From the NCBI GenBank assembly GCA_002104905.1, contig MCFE01000511.1, positions 1 through 64,000 of the forward strand: a stretch of DNA of 64,000 bases, in the 5' to 3' direction. Below, piece after piece: positions 1 to 11,429 of this stretch (positions are counted from its first letter, which is position 1; each line of letters starts with the position of its first letter). The DNA is from Basidiobolus meristosporus CBS 931.73 (lineage: Eukaryota; Basidiobolomycota; Basidiobolomycetes; Basidiobolales; Basidiobolaceae). A program made the translations under genes and the position numbers. Below the pieces are notes generated by a model. That model was not told the DNA's origin and ran no database searches. It saw only the letters and a program-made list of their open reading frames with translations.

Positions 1-2110
1 ACTAATATTTTGATCCTAATGGCTGTCTTTCAGGCCCAGATAAATGACATATATGCTGAGTGCCTTGACCAATCTGTGGTTATCTACCTTAATGACTTAG
101 TAACCTACCCAAAGACTCAAAAAAAACATAATTCCATGTACAGAGGAGTCTTGACCAAAGTTTGAAACTGCATGCCTCTTTGCTAAACTGGAAAAAAGTG
201 AGTTTGGACAGAAAGATGTTGTGCTCCTGGGTCATCTTATAAGCTCAAATGGAACAAGAATGGACCCCAAGTAAGTAGAAGCAATCCAGTCCTGGAAGAC
301 TCCCTGTTCTGTAATACAAGTGCACTCCTTGGATTTGCCAAGTTCTACCATAGATTTATTGCCAATCACTCAGAGATTGCCACCCCCTTGACAAAGCTCA
401 CTCAGAAAAATCTGCCCTCTGCCTGGAATGAGCAACAGTATGTGTCAGTTGATTCTGTCAAGATATCCTCCTTGTGTGCCCCCCTGCTTGCCACCCTAAC
501 CTTGAGAAACCTATCATCATAGATACCAAAGCATCTGACTTTGCCCTTGGTGCAATCATTTCCCAGTATGATGACAAGAATGTGCTACACCCTATTGCAT
601 TTTACTCTTGGAAATTTACTTGGGCTGAAGTAAACAATAATATCTATGACAAGGAACTACTTGAAATCATAGTTGCCTTTGAACAATGGAACCACCACCT
701 TGATGGTGTAGCCCAAAAGATAAAGATCTTCTGTGACCACAAGAACCTTGAGTGCTTGACCACCTCAAAAGTACTAAAGCAGAGTCAAGCTAGATGGTCC
801 CTGTTCCTGTCTAGCTTTAACTTTGCCATTATCTATAGACCAGTGAGACCAGGAAAACCTGATGCCTTGTCCAGAATGGTGGAGTATTCCCTAGACAAAG
901 GGGATGATGACTATCAGCAAATGAAATACCCTGTACTCAACAAAAGACACTTTGAATTCCTGGCAACCCAGTCCTCTAGTAGTATAACTCCTTTAACCCT
1001 TGAGGAAGTAAAGACCAGCAAAGTCACCAATTCCACAGCTGCTACAGTCAAAAAATATCTCAAGTCTCCCACTGACCCACCACCCAGGCTCCCAAACCTC
1101 CAACACCTACATCTAGTCAATGACATCATCTATTGCAAGCACCAACTATCTGTCCCAGACCCTGAGATCCAGTTGGATATTATAGGTTCTTGCCATGATT
1201 CTATGGCTGTATGACATTTAGGTACTGCCAAAACCATGAATGCAATCACAAGAGACTTCTGGTGGCCCAAGATGATATCCCTTTTAAGGAGTACCTCCAG
1301 CTGTGAGATACATGTAATTGTGGAAAATCTGTCAGACACCAGCCATATGGACTTCTTTATCCCTTGCCAATCCCTGACCATTAATGATAGTCAATTTCAA
1401 TGGACTTCATAACCCACCACCTAGAATTCAACCAAATTAACTCAGTTCTGGTAGTGGTGGATAGACACACAAAGATGGCTCACTTCATTCCCTGCAAGAA
1501 TATTGATACCAAGAAAGCTGCCACTTAGTAATCAAGAGTATTTTCCTGCTCAATGGTATCCCAAGCTATATTGTATCTGATAGAGGACCCCAGTTCATAT
1601 CAAATTCTGGAAACACCTCATCCTCAGTCATATGGTCAGACTGAAATAATTAGCCAGATCCTTGAATAATGCTTCCAGTGCTGTATCACCTATTGGCAAG
1701 ACAACTGGACCAAGCTGCTAACACTTGCGGAATTTGCCTACAGCAATATATGTCATAGTGCAACTGGTCTCATCTCATTCTATGCAAATGATGGTTTTCA
1801 TCTGTAATTTAATATTTAGATTCCAACAACCCTGTGAGTCCCCCAGCAGTTAAACATGCATCAGCAATTTTAGAAATCCAAGAAGCACTCAGAATTAACT
1901 ATCCTTAGCCCATGAGGGGTACAAGCAGTTGAAGTACATCAGATCATAACTTCACCACCTGGTAGACTAGGTTGGTTATTGCCCAAATGACCAAACTTGG
2001 GAACCTGCAACAAACATGACAAACTGCCAAGTTCTAGTTGCACTATCTCACCTGCCATACCCCAACAAGCCAAAGCCAAAAGCTTGAGGAAGGCCCCTCC
2101 AAAGAGGAGA
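1..2110 (+). mobile_element. Decayed Ty3/gypsy chromovirus, RT to chromodomain
   Basis: Remnant of a chromovirus pol gene reading rightwards, cut by the window edge. The first 130 bases still encode the end of the reverse transcriptase palm, with the catalytic box reading YLND instead of YLDD. RNase H follows at 474-1214, then integrase pieces in several frames: a DFWWPKM-like zinc-binding region near 1255, SMDFITHHL near 1395 and IVSDRGPQF near 1570 (first and second catalytic Asp). A chromodomain-like stretch ending TWEPATNMTN lies near 1990-2020. Many stops and frameshifts show the copy is dead. The family is clear from domain order RT-RNaseH-IN-chromodomain. Confidence 0.85.
474..1214 (+). 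pseudogene. Gypsy RNase H / IN linker fragment
   Basis: The longest intact reading frame of the decayed chromovirus. It holds the RNase H domain: the DTKASDFALGAIISQ start with the first catalytic Asp, KELLEIIVAFEQWNHHL around the catalytic Glu, and DHKNLE with a catalytic Asp, followed by the usual ARWSLFLSSFNF and GKPDALSR end motif. The rest (about residues 135-246) is the linker toward the integrase zinc-binding region. It is a fragment of a polyprotein, not a gene of its own; it opens at an in-frame ATG only by chance. Confidence 0.85.
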
Positions 2111-2128
2111 ATAGAGTCACAATTACGT

Positions 2129-2603
2129 GACATTCTTAACCTTTCATGATTTGTCTGAATCAAGCTGGTGAAGAAGTCCCAATTCCTTATAGAGTGTTCT
2201 ACTATATTCTAGCAACTTCTGGAAGGCTATAAGTCAATGTTACCTAATGGATCATTCTACAGAAGCTTCACTTTGTAATATATGTTGATCATTACCATAG
2301 TTAATAATTACATACTACATGACGTAGTTACATGATCAGCTGACTCTTTGCATATCCCAATGTGATGTTCTAGTCTGTCTTTAATATATTTCTATCTTGA
2401 CACACTTACTGTGCCTCACCCCAGAACCCCATAAGTAATAGAGTTGTATCTCCCTCTTATGTACTCCTCAGTCTGATAAATACAGGTCTTGAATCAACTG
2501 CCTTGCTGTAGAAATCTGCCTTGCCTTGTTGATCCATGCCTAGGTTCTTTCTTGGTCTTGCCTTGCCTAGTACTATTCCCCTACCTTGAGTCTACTCATA
2601 ACA
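2129..2603 (+). repeat. Probable LTR of the chromovirus (5' edge unsure)
   Basis: Non-coding AT-rich stretch directly after the chromodomain. It ends in CATAACA at 2603, exactly where an unrelated copia gag fragment begins, as expected for an LTR inserted into that gag. The left boundary is not settled: TGACATT at about 2129 or TGTTACC at about 2237 are candidates. No second copy is in the window to test it. Confidence 0.4.
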
Positions 2604-3145
2604 CCTACAGATTCCATCTCATCCACCAGCAGGGAAATTCTGTTGATTAGACTTTTCACTTCTTCTCCTGGTAACATCTTTGTAGTGAAGAATTTCTGCC
2701 TAGAATGCACCATCTTGGCAGCCAAACATGACTAGTATGTGTCTTCCAGTGCCTTCCAGGCATTATTTGCTGGTTTTCCTCTTGAGCATTGAATTAGCAA
2801 TTTGTCTTTGACATTAAGGAAACTGCAGGTAGAAGTACTTTGTTTTTTCTTGTGGTACTTTGATGATTCCTCCCCAACATTCTTAGGAGGAGATTATTCT
2901 CCCATGAGAACATCTGTAAAGCCTCTTACTTGCAGCATCATTTTCATCTTTACTTTCCACACTAGGAAACTCAATCCATCCAGCTTTTCAGTGGAGGGAA
3001 AAGTTCCAGTAATAATAGTAGTAGCCATTGCAGAGAATGACAGCTTGGGGCTCATAACCTGTTGCAAGAGTCTTTGAGAAATTAAAAGTGAATGGGATAA
3101 CAAGTGGACCATGTGGTTTTCCCTCATTGATTTAATAGACTTGTT
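2604..3145 (-). mobile_element. Copia-A 5' fragment: LTR end, primer site, gag start
   Basis: Inverted, degenerate copy of the start of a family-A Ty1/copia element. Reading leftwards it contains the last about 85 bases of the LTR (3145-3060, ending TTGCAACA), the primer-binding site at 3059-3047, and the gag N-terminus (MSPKL, then TEKLDGLSFLVWKVKMKM) decaying to a position equal to the DEMESVG motif of intact copies at 2604. Stops and frameshifts make it non-functional. The gag is cut at 2604 by the neighbouring LTR. Confidence 0.85.
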
Positions 3146-3359
3146 CTGTTGGATAGCGTCACATAGTGCCAGCCTATTTATAGTGCTGGATCTATCTGGC
3201 ACTACATTTTCTACCATAATGCTCCAGACACATTTCTCTCTGCAGATGCCTTCTTGCACAGATATACTGTGCATTGATAAGTATCTTAACTACTTTACCT
3301 GCTGTGCTGTTTTCTCCTATATATGACTTTCATCTATATTTACCTAGCAACATGCTAAA

Positions 3360-4070
3360 TCTCTTCAATTATCCAAACGTATGCTCTACCCTCACTCTGA
3401 AATGATTCATTATCTCACTGTAGAGCCTCTGCTTCCTGCCAAGCACAACATCCCTTGGCTACCTACAAGCTGTAGTACATTCTAGTATCTGACAATCCAC
3501 TCCTATGTAAGCTAGGTCTGCCATACATTTCTCCCTCTACTGAATTCTGCATTAATCTCTACCCAAAGTGCTTTTTCACGCCTGCTTCCAGCAAATGGCC
3601 CATTAAACCAGATAATGTTACCCTCAATGTCAGACAGTGCTTGAAACTTCACACAGTGTGCCTTGTAGTTGTCAGAATAAAAGTACCTCTGCCCTCTAGA
3701 ACGTCTGTTTATACTGATTGGGATGGTATCCAAAATACGCCTTATATGGAACCTGTTGCTGAACACTCTAAGATATGGATGTCTATTTGAGCTTATGAGC
3801 CTAGTATTCCAAGCTTACTCTAAGTCATTCATACCCTCTGCAATGTAGTTCTCCATTACTGTCAGCTGGGAATGAGAGCTTCTAGGACTTTTGTTGCCAT
3901 GGATGATCAGATGAAACCTTGTGGTGCAATAGTTCTTGTAGTAGCAAAGAAGCTTAACCAGGGATCTCCTTGAGTTGCTTGAGGTAGACAGTCCACAGTA
4001 CTTGGTATAGATCTCCTCTAGTGAGTCAAAAGGAAATCCAGAAATAGTGATGGGATTGATGAGAAAAGAC
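3360..4070 (-). pseudogene. DDE-superfamily (PIF/Harbinger-like) transposase relic
   Basis: On the minus strand an almost continuous frame from about 4045 to 3512 resembles a DDE_Tnp_4-type transposase. The best stretch is YFYSDNYKAHCVKFQAL followed by GNIIWFNGPFAGSRR, matching the family pattern of kH.vKfQal...G.I....GPf.GsrhD around the second catalytic region. Upstream are GFPFDSLEEIYTKYCGLS and RRILDTIPISINRR. At least one stop (near 3805) and loss of sequence after 3512 show decay. No terminal inverted repeats or target duplications were found. The exact superfamily is an inference from this motif. Confidence 0.6.
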
Positions 4071-4449
4071 CATTCTGATTATTAAGTCATAGCAAGATTG
4101 GTAGGTGATTGGGCTGAGGTTATTTGAGTCAATTTGGTGTAATCAGCCTTATTTATCTGATTTTCCATATATTAAGATCAGATCCCCATCAATTGCCATG
4201 TATCCTATCATTATCTTGCAAAAATCAACCTCAAACAATGACTTGGTATCTTTATTGATGCTTTACTCACAAGTCTATAATCAGATAGGAAATCTGCCAT
4301 TGATGCAATCTGACCTGTGTCAATGCAATCCCAGATGCATCATGCATAATATATGGAATATTCAACAATCACATCAGTTATTATATATATTTCATATAAG
4401 ACCAGGTTGATGCCAATGCACTACTGTATAAGTATCCAAATATGTCACT
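4071..4449. other. Unassigned AT-rich sequence
   Basis: No convincing coding potential, LTR terminus or repeat partner in this window. It may be the 5' part of the adjacent family-X copy, which has no longer copy here to compare with. Confidence 0.4.
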
Positions 4450-5595
4450 ATGGTCTTTATACTAAGTTTCAACTCATCTTTAGTACATCCCAGACAAAAC
4501 TCATCCCCCAGCTCAGAAGCTGGGTCTGGACCAGAGAAGTCAACATTGGATCCATTTGAGTTCTTGCTTTATGATTTTAGTATGGCCCAAGTGTCAATGA
4601 TGAGGCTTGATATAGATATTTGGGCACTACATATTAATCTAGCAGAACTAGATACCTCCACAAGTTGACAGAGACTGAAGAACCTGAGTAGAAAGCTGTG
4701 GCATGAGCTCTACATCAAGATGCCAGCAGATATATATAAGAAGATATTTAACAAAACAAGTATTGAAATCCAGAATGAGCTGAGAGCAAAGGGATTTGAT
4801 GAGGAAGCCCCATAGGAGCAATATTGCATGCAATTTGCTCATTATGGGCCAGATGCGTCCATTTTGCCTCAACTTGGGGAACCAAACAGATTTTGAATGA
4901 GTTTTTTACCTACATTGACCAATGTTCTACATGATCTATTAATAGAGCTAGGTGGCTTCTAAGAGCAATAAGCACCGGACTCATCCAGGCAACAGTTCCA
5001 AAGTATTGGACAGAGGGTAAATGAGTAACTTGAGAAAACACAAGGTGAGCTTCTAGTGGAAGAATGCAGTCTGCAAGCCGCAGTATCTAGATTGTGCCAG
5101 CATGCCTTGCTGGATTGATTACCATCCATTGCAACTTCAGCATGCTGGTGCACATCAGTCCAAACTATGCCAGCACCCTTCACAAGAGCACCCCACATTG
5201 AGTCCATGTGTGGCGGGTCTACATGTGTGCTTCAGAGCAAAACCACCAGAACTTGCAAAACTGCTCATTTAGACACAAGTTAAAATGGTAAGTATCAGTG
5301 TAGCTTAAAGTGTGATTGGCGTTTATTTCCACTTACATTCAAGAAAAATATCCAAATATCTAGTTTTACCTGCCATAATGGTGGAATCCAATTGCACACA
5401 TGATGCAAACATTAGAAGTTGCTGCAATCATCCATGCCAACCTCATTGCGTCAGATTGTGCCATAGTGTGCAAGATGGTCCTACATGGTGCAAACTTGTC
5501 CAAGAGCAATCCTGCCTACCAGAAGCTACAATATTGCACCCAATAGCTCTTAGAGACTGCAGATTGAGCTGTGCACCCTGGCAAGGTATAATGTG
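4450..5595 (+). mobile_element. Repeat family X, copy 1 (unrecognised, gag-like)
   Basis: Plus-strand copy of a repeat that recurs inverted at 11430-13130. It encodes a broken protein: a helical part (DPFEFLLYDFSMAQVSMMR, then RKLWHELYIKMPADIYKKIF, then NELRAKGFDEEA) and GPDASILPQLG before sequence parallel to GTKEILNEFLPQMT in copy 2. In-frame stops at 4666 and about 4813 and a frameshift near 4873 disrupt it. Compared with copy 2, about 0.84 kb is deleted at about 5282. The right end, at about 5590, coincides with the end of copy 2. No reverse transcriptase, integrase or transposase motif was found, so its class is unknown. Confidence 0.65.
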
Positions 5596-5880
5596 ATGGG
5601 TCTATTGGTTGTAAATATAGTATGTATACTTTTACATGGTTCTGGTATATGAAACATGTAAAATAGGTTTAGGTAGGTCCCTGGAGCATGTGCAAAGTGT
5701 GGGGCTGTTTGGAGAGCTTGGAGAATATTTATGCTGTGGGTACCTGATACATTGGTGAAAATACCCCAAGTGAGTTCTAACGAGAATTTTGGTCAGTATT
5801 CTCTAAGATCTGTAGGTAATGATCCAAGTGACCAAGTTAGGTTAATATTCAAGTGGAGTTGCAAATTTTACAGCATAAAG
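5596..5880 (-). repeat. Copia-A LTR relic, inverted
   Basis: Diverged inverted copy of the 349-bp family-A LTR, recognised by the run of shared blocks (CATGTAAAATAGGTTTAGG, GGGGCTGTTTGG, GGGTACCTGATAC and TTTGGTCAGTATTCTCTAAG). Family-X copy 1 ends at its left edge. Confidence 0.8.
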
Positions 5881-6555
5881 AAGTAATTGATGCACCAGAT
5901 ATAGCAATAACCTTACTGTCTGCAGGCAAGGTCATTGCAAAAGGACTCTGTTTGAGCTTACACTTAGATATCTCATATTAGGTTGGAGTTATCAGCCAGC
6001 ATATTCAGAATGATGGATATGATCATATGGCAGCAGTTATGTGCATTTTTAGAAACCTACATAGAAGTGCTGACATCTGTGTTAGGTATACTTAGAAGTA
6101 TTCAAAACAAGACCTTGTGGGACACTGTGATGCTGAAAGGGGGCAAAATTCAAAGGACAGAAGATCCACTGCAGGATTCACCTTTCATTACTGTTAAGGG
6201 GCAATTTCATCAAATTCAAGAAACCTACCACCTGGAGCACTATCTGCCACAGAGGCACAGTATTTGGCAGCCAGTGAAGCAACAAAGGAAGCAATGTGGT
6301 TTAGAAAGCTTTTACAGATTGAGGCCTTAGTCTAGAGAGGCCTGCAACCTTATTTCATGATTATCAGGAAGGTATAGGAAAGCCTTAAAAGACTTATGCT
6401 TATGTCAAAAAATGCAAATCACTTTGCTTCAATATAATACAGGAAGCTGATAATAGGTAGAAATCCAGCTTTTCATGCTAGAAATAGGCACATAGATATA
6501 GAACTTATTTGATACATAAAGCTATAGAGAATCATTTTGCTTATTTTACTGTCCT
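5881..6555 (+). pseudogene. Copia-A RNase H fragment, degenerate
   Basis: Degenerate 3' end of a family-A pol gene. Recognisable pieces in order are SQHIQNDGYDHMAAV, GHCDAERGQNSKDRRST, ALSATEAQYLAASEATKEA and GRNPAFHARNRHIDIE, matching the RNase H region of the elements at 10,330-10,820 and 22,620-23,100. Several frameshifts and stops. It ends at about 6555 next to a tiny inverted gag-start fragment (to about 6618). Confidence 0.85.
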
Positions 6556-6628
6556 AAAGAAAATTTCCAGCAGTAGCAGTGGTAGCCATTGCAGAGAAAC
6601 AGCTTGAGGCTCATAACTTTATGTAAGA

Positions 6629-6977
6629 ATAATGTAGATATTGAAATTCCACCTAAATATTCACCTAAATTTGTCACTTAGATCATTACCCTCAATTCCT
6701 AGAGAATACTGAACAAATTCCTTGTTGGGATTTACTTAGAATATTCTCACCAAAATACCAGGTACCCAGAACATGAAAATTCTCAAAGTTGTCCAAACAG
6801 ACCCAAACTTTGCATACATGTTTTTGGGACCTTTCTTAACCTATTCTACGTGTTTGTAATGCCAAGACCAGGTAAAAGTGTAAGTACTACTTTTACATTC
6901 AATAAATCATCAAGTGAAAACCACATAATCTACTTGTTCTCCCAATCACTTCCAATATCTCCAAGACTCTTACAACA
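6629..6977 (+). repeat. 5' LTR of copia element 1
   Basis: Family-A LTR, about 349 bp, ending CTCTTACAACA. Its first about 20 bases are diverged from the consensus TGTTGTAAAAATTTG start. Near 6880 is a diverged TATA-like block (GTGTAAGTACTAC where other copies read GTATAAATAC), followed by the AATAAA poly(A)-type signal at about 6900. Confidence 0.9.
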
Positions 6978-6990
6978 GGTTATGAGCCCC
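6978..6990 (+). promoter_or_regulatory. Primer-binding site, half-tRNA type
   Basis: GGTTATGAGCCCC directly after the LTR. Twelve of these bases are the exact complement of the anticodon arm of eukaryotic initiator tRNA-Met (GGGCUCAUAACC), not of a tRNA 3' end. This is the arrangement of Drosophila copia and yeast Ty5, which prime with a cleaved half-tRNA. The ATG inside the site (6982) pairs with the CAU anticodon and is in frame with gag. Confidence 0.8.
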
Positions 6991-7008
6991 AAGCTGTCAC
7001 TCTCTACA

Positions 7009-10000
7009 ATGTCTACTACTGCTATTACTGGAATTTTTCCCTCTGCTGAAAAGTTGGATGGATCTAACTACCAAGTGTGGAAGGTGAAGATGAAGATGCT
7101 GCTACAAGAAAGAGGCCTTTGGGATATTGTCATGGGAGAAGACTGCCCTCTTAAAAACATGGGAGAGGAAGCCTTAAAGTATCAGAAGAAGAACAAAGTG
7201 CCTTTAACTGCATCTGCCTTAATGTCAAGGACAAATTGCTAATTCAATGCTCAAGAGCAATAATGGCAAAGAATGCCTGGAAGGCATTAGAAGACGCCTA
7301 CCAGTCATGCTCAGCTGCCAAGAAAATGTATCTGAGACATAAATTCTTTACTACAAAGATGCTGCCAGGAGAAGAAATGAAAAATCTAATTAACAGAATT
7401 ACCCTGCTGGTAGATGAGATGGAATCTGTGGGTGTACCAACTACTGATGCGGATGTGATAGTTACCATTCTGAATAGCCTGACAGACAGGTTTCAGGGCC
7501 TTGTATCAGCCCTAGAGTCCAGAACTGAAGATTTGACCTTAAATTACGTATATGGAAGGCTCCTGGATGAAGAATTAAGAAAATCAAGCGCTAATAAGAA
7601 GGAAGAAGAAAATGCTTTAATAAGCAATGATAACCAACAAAGGAGGTACCCAAGACCCTACAAAGGCAACAGCAGCCTGTTTTGTAACTACTGCAAAAGG
7701 AAAGGACACACATCAGACTGGTGTCTCAAAAAGAAAGATAATCAACAAAAGAAGCCTGAATATGGAAATGCTGCAACAACTGAAGATAGACTATTCATAT
7801 CTGTACTAAATATGACCACAAACAAGGATTCTCAGATGTGGTATATTGACTCTGGAGCTTATCAACACTTTACACACCAAAAAGAACTTTTTTCCCAATA
7901 TCAAGTAATTCCAATTAAGAAGGTTTTCATGGGTAACAATAAAACACTTGATGCAGTGGGAGAAGGAACCATCCAAGTAAACCTTAGAAGCAGTGAAAGA
8001 AGCTATACACTGACCTTTAAAGAAGTACTCTATGTACCAGAAATAGCCAAGAACCTACTCTGTGTAAGCAAGGCCACAGCAGAAGGACTCAGTTTCAGTT
8101 TTGACAATTCTGGATGCAGGTTCACTGATCAAAATGGTGTCCATATTGCTTTGGGCATCAGAGATCAGAATCTATACAAGTTGACTTATATTCCATCATA
8201 TCTGGAAGCCAATATAAGTAACTTAAATGAAGAAACACCAATGCTTTGGCACAGGAAATTTGGGCACATCAATTTTAATTATTTGCGTAAAATGATCAAA
8301 GATCAGCTAGTTTATGGAGTGAAAATTGATCCCTCAGCTAATTTGGAGCACTGTGAAGCCTGCATAAATGGGAAACAAGCCAGACAACCGTTCAAGAGCT
8401 CTGGGTTAATCATAACTAAGAAAAAATTAGATCTAATTCACTCAGATCTGTGTGGACCTATGCAAAATTTATCCTTAGGCAGGATGAAGTATTTAATCAC
8501 TTTATTGATGATCATACAAGATAAACATGGGTCTACTTCATGGAGAGAAAGGAAGAAGCTCTGTCTAAGTTCAGGGAGTTTAAAGCCATGGTGGAGAGAG
8601 AAACTGGTGAAAAAATCAAGAAAATACGCTCTGACAATGGTGGAGAATATACCTCAACACTCTTCATCCACTTCTGCAAATTTCATGGGATAAAGCAAGA
8701 GACTACAGTACCATACTCCCCACAGCAAAATGGAGTAACAGAACAAGCTAACAGATCAATAGTTGATATGGCAAGATCTATGATACATGATCAAAAGTTA
8801 TCCTATGATTTTTGGGCAGAATCAGTTGCCACTGCTGTATACCTTAAAATTAGGAGTTATAACAGAATACTTTGTGATTCTACTCCATTTGAAGCATGGC
8901 ATGGATACAGACCAAGTGCAGAACATCTAAGAGTATTTGGGTGTACAGCATATGCCAAAAAACTGGCCGGAAATCAGTCAAAATTTGAGCCAAAAAGTGT
9001 AAAATGCATAGTTTTGGGCTACTGCAATGAGAGTAAGGCATACAGACTCTACAATACCAAAGCAAAGAAACTGATCAAGTCCAGGGATGTGTTGTTTGAT
9101 GAAAATTCAAAATTCTCAAAAAAATGACATCCGATGATGACAAAAATTTGATCTCAAGTCCACCAATTGTCAGGATTGAACCAGAGCAAAACAATGAAAA
9201 TTTTTTCACTCCAGAGGACTCTACAACTGTGGTTCAGCCAGAATCAGTGCCCAGGAATATCCCAGAAGTGATCATTCCAGTATCAAATGCCCAGAGATCC
9301 CAGCGGACAAGAAATAGCCCAAATTACTATATCAATGAGGGTACAAACTTAGCCTATGCCTATTCAGTCCATGTTGATAAACCCCAGACTGTAAAAGAGG
9401 CCCTAAATAGCCCTCAGACAAAGTTTTGGAGATCTGCAATGACTGAGGAATATCAGGCCCTAATGGAAAATCAAACTTGGGACTTAGTCAAATTACCAAT
9501 CAACCAAAAATCAATTGGATGCAGATGAGTCTTCAAGACAAAATACAAAGCTGATGGTACAATTGAAAGATACAAAGCAAGACTTGTGGCCAAAGCATAC
9601 TCTCAAACAAAAGGACTTGACTATACTGAGACCTTTGCACCGGTAGCCAAGTTTAATTCCATCAGATTAATATTGGCTATTGCAGACAAATATAAGTTTT
9701 TTATTCATCAAATGGATGTAAAAACTGCATTTTCAAGTGGAGAACTTGATGAGGACATGTATATGGACTAGCCTGATGGGTTTGTTGACCAAGATAACCC
9801 CCATTTGGTCTGCAAGCTCAAAAAGTCACTATATGGTCTCAAACAATCACCAAGAGCCTGGATTTGCACAATAGATTCTTATTTGGAATCCTTGAGTTTC
9901 AAAAGAAGTAATGCTGACTATAGTATATACTATAAGCCAGATAGAGCAAATCCAGTTGTATTAGGTATATATGTGTATGATCTTATTATAGCCGCCAATA

Positions 10001-10950
10001 ACCTAGAAACGTTGGAAGAGACTAAATCCAGCCTATCTAATGAGTTCAAGATGTCTGATTTAGATGAACTTGGTTACTACTTAGGGATTAAGCTCTCTAT
10101 ATACAGAGGTACCCAGACTATCACCCTAAGTTAATCCAAGTATATTCAAGATATACTAAAGAAGTACAGAATGGAAGACTGTAAACCAGTGGCTACCCCA
10201 ATGGAGACAAACCTTAACTTGGTGAAAACTCAACCAAATCAAGAGAGCTTGGTGCCATTTGAAAGCCCTGACTTTCCTTATCAATCTATAGTCAGCAGTC
10301 TGATGTATATCATGCTTGAAACACGTCCAGATATCTCATATTTGGTGGGAGTTGTCAGCCAACATAATCAGAACCATGGATCTGATCATATTGCAGCAGT
10401 TAAGCAGATTTTTAGATACCCAAAAGGAACTGCTGATATCTGCTTAAGATATACTTATAAGGATTCAGAACAGGATCTTGTGGGATACTCTGATGCTGAT
10501 TGGGGACAAAATTTAGAAGACAGAAGATCCACCACAGGATACACCTTTCTTTACAGTAAAGGAGCAATATCATGGAATTCAAGAAAGCAACCAACCGTAG
10601 TACTTTCCACCACAGAGGCAGAGTATATGGCAGCCTGTGAAGCTACAAAAGAAGCAATGCGGTTAAGAACGCTCTTTACAGATTTAGGCCTATGTCAAAA
10701 AACACCTATTACTTTATTTCAAGATAATCAAGGATGTATACAATTAGGTAGAAATCCAACTTTTCATGCTAGAACCAAGCACATAGATATTAGACATCAT
10801 TTCATATGTGAAGCTATAGAGAATAACTTAGTTAGCTTAGCTTACTGTCCTACAAATGAAATGACTGCAGACATATTTACCAAACCATTAGCTAGAGACA
10901 AGTTTGATTATCTTAGGTCAAAATTAGGACTAGTCAGTATGAACATTTAG
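7009..10950 (+). pseudogene. Copia element 1 gag-pol, multiply broken
   Basis: Polyprotein of about 1,310 residues in the intact form. Visible in order: Gag (LDGSNYQVWKVKMKMLL), zinc knuckle CNYCKRKGHTSDWC near 7690, protease WYIDSGA near 7840, LWHRKFGHINF pre-integrase, integrase with RSDNGGEY and PQQNGVTEQANRS, RT (MDVKTAF) and RNase H (YSDADWG, STTEAEYMAA, QDNQGC). Breaks relative to element 2: one-base losses near 7190, 8505 and 9118, stops at about 8522, 9526, 9769 and 10132. The integrase Glu is changed (ERAN to EQAN keeps it; the flanking Arg is lost). The RT box reads YVYD instead of YVDD. Start chosen at the ATG giving MSTTAITG. Confidence 0.93.
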
Positions 10951-10961
10951 CTGAGTGGGAG

Positions 10962-11310
10962 TGTTGTAAAAATTTGTATTTCCACCTAAATATCTACCTA
11001 ACTTAGTCACTTAGATCATCACCTTCAGATCCTAGAGAATACTGACCAAATTCCTTGTTGGGATTTACTTAGAATATTTTCACTAAAATACCAGGTACCC
11101 AGAACATGAAAATTCTCAAAGTTGTCCAAACAGCCCCAAACCTTGCACACATGTTCTTGGGACCTTCCTTAACCTATTCTACGTGTTGGTAATGCCAAGA
11201 CTAGGTAAAGGTATAAATACTACTTTTACATTCAATAAATCATTAAGTGAAAACTGCATAATCTACTTGTTCTCCCAATCACTTCCAATATCTCCAAGAC
11301 TCTTACAACA
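10962..11310 (+). repeat. 3' LTR of copia element 1
   Basis: 349 bp, TGTTGTAAAAATTTG to CTCTTACAACA, perfect TG...CA ends inside an 8-base inverted terminus (TGTTGTAA/TTACAACA). Holds a TATA-like GTATAAATAC and AATAAA near its right half. Confidence 0.95.
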
Positions 11311-11425
11311 TACAAAACATGCAGAATAGGTTTAGGAAGGCTCTAAGAGCATTTGTGAAACGTTTGGGGCTGTTTGGACAAGTATAAGAATTTTCATGTT
11401 CTGGGTGCTTAATATAATAGACTTG
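11311..11425 (-). repeat. Copia-A LTR fragment, inverted
   Basis: Inverted partial family-A LTR (GCAGAATAGGTTTAGGAAGG, GGGGCTGTTTGG, TTTTCATGTTCTGGGTGC). It abuts element 1 on the left and the end of family-X copy 2 on the right. Confidence 0.8.
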
Positions 11426-11429
11426 TTCC

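Larger units (their letters stand above)
6629..11310 (+). mobile_element. Ty1/copia element 1 (family A), full-length but dead
   Basis: A 4.7-kb LTR retrotransposon with both LTRs, primer-binding site, gag-pol and a purine tract (GAGTGGGAG) before the 3' LTR. Domain order is Gag, zinc knuckle, protease, integrase, reverse transcriptase, RNase H, the Ty1/copia order. The coding region is broken at several places (see the gag-pol entry). The first bases of the 5' LTR are eroded, so the left edge is approximate. The right end is clear: TTACAACA at 11310, followed directly by an inverted LTR fragment. Confidence 0.95.

Noticed and set aside
3164..3204. 9-bp inverted repeat TAGTGCCAG / CTGGCACTA
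   Set aside because: Isolated, 23-base spacer, no element boundary or partner copy; may be chance.
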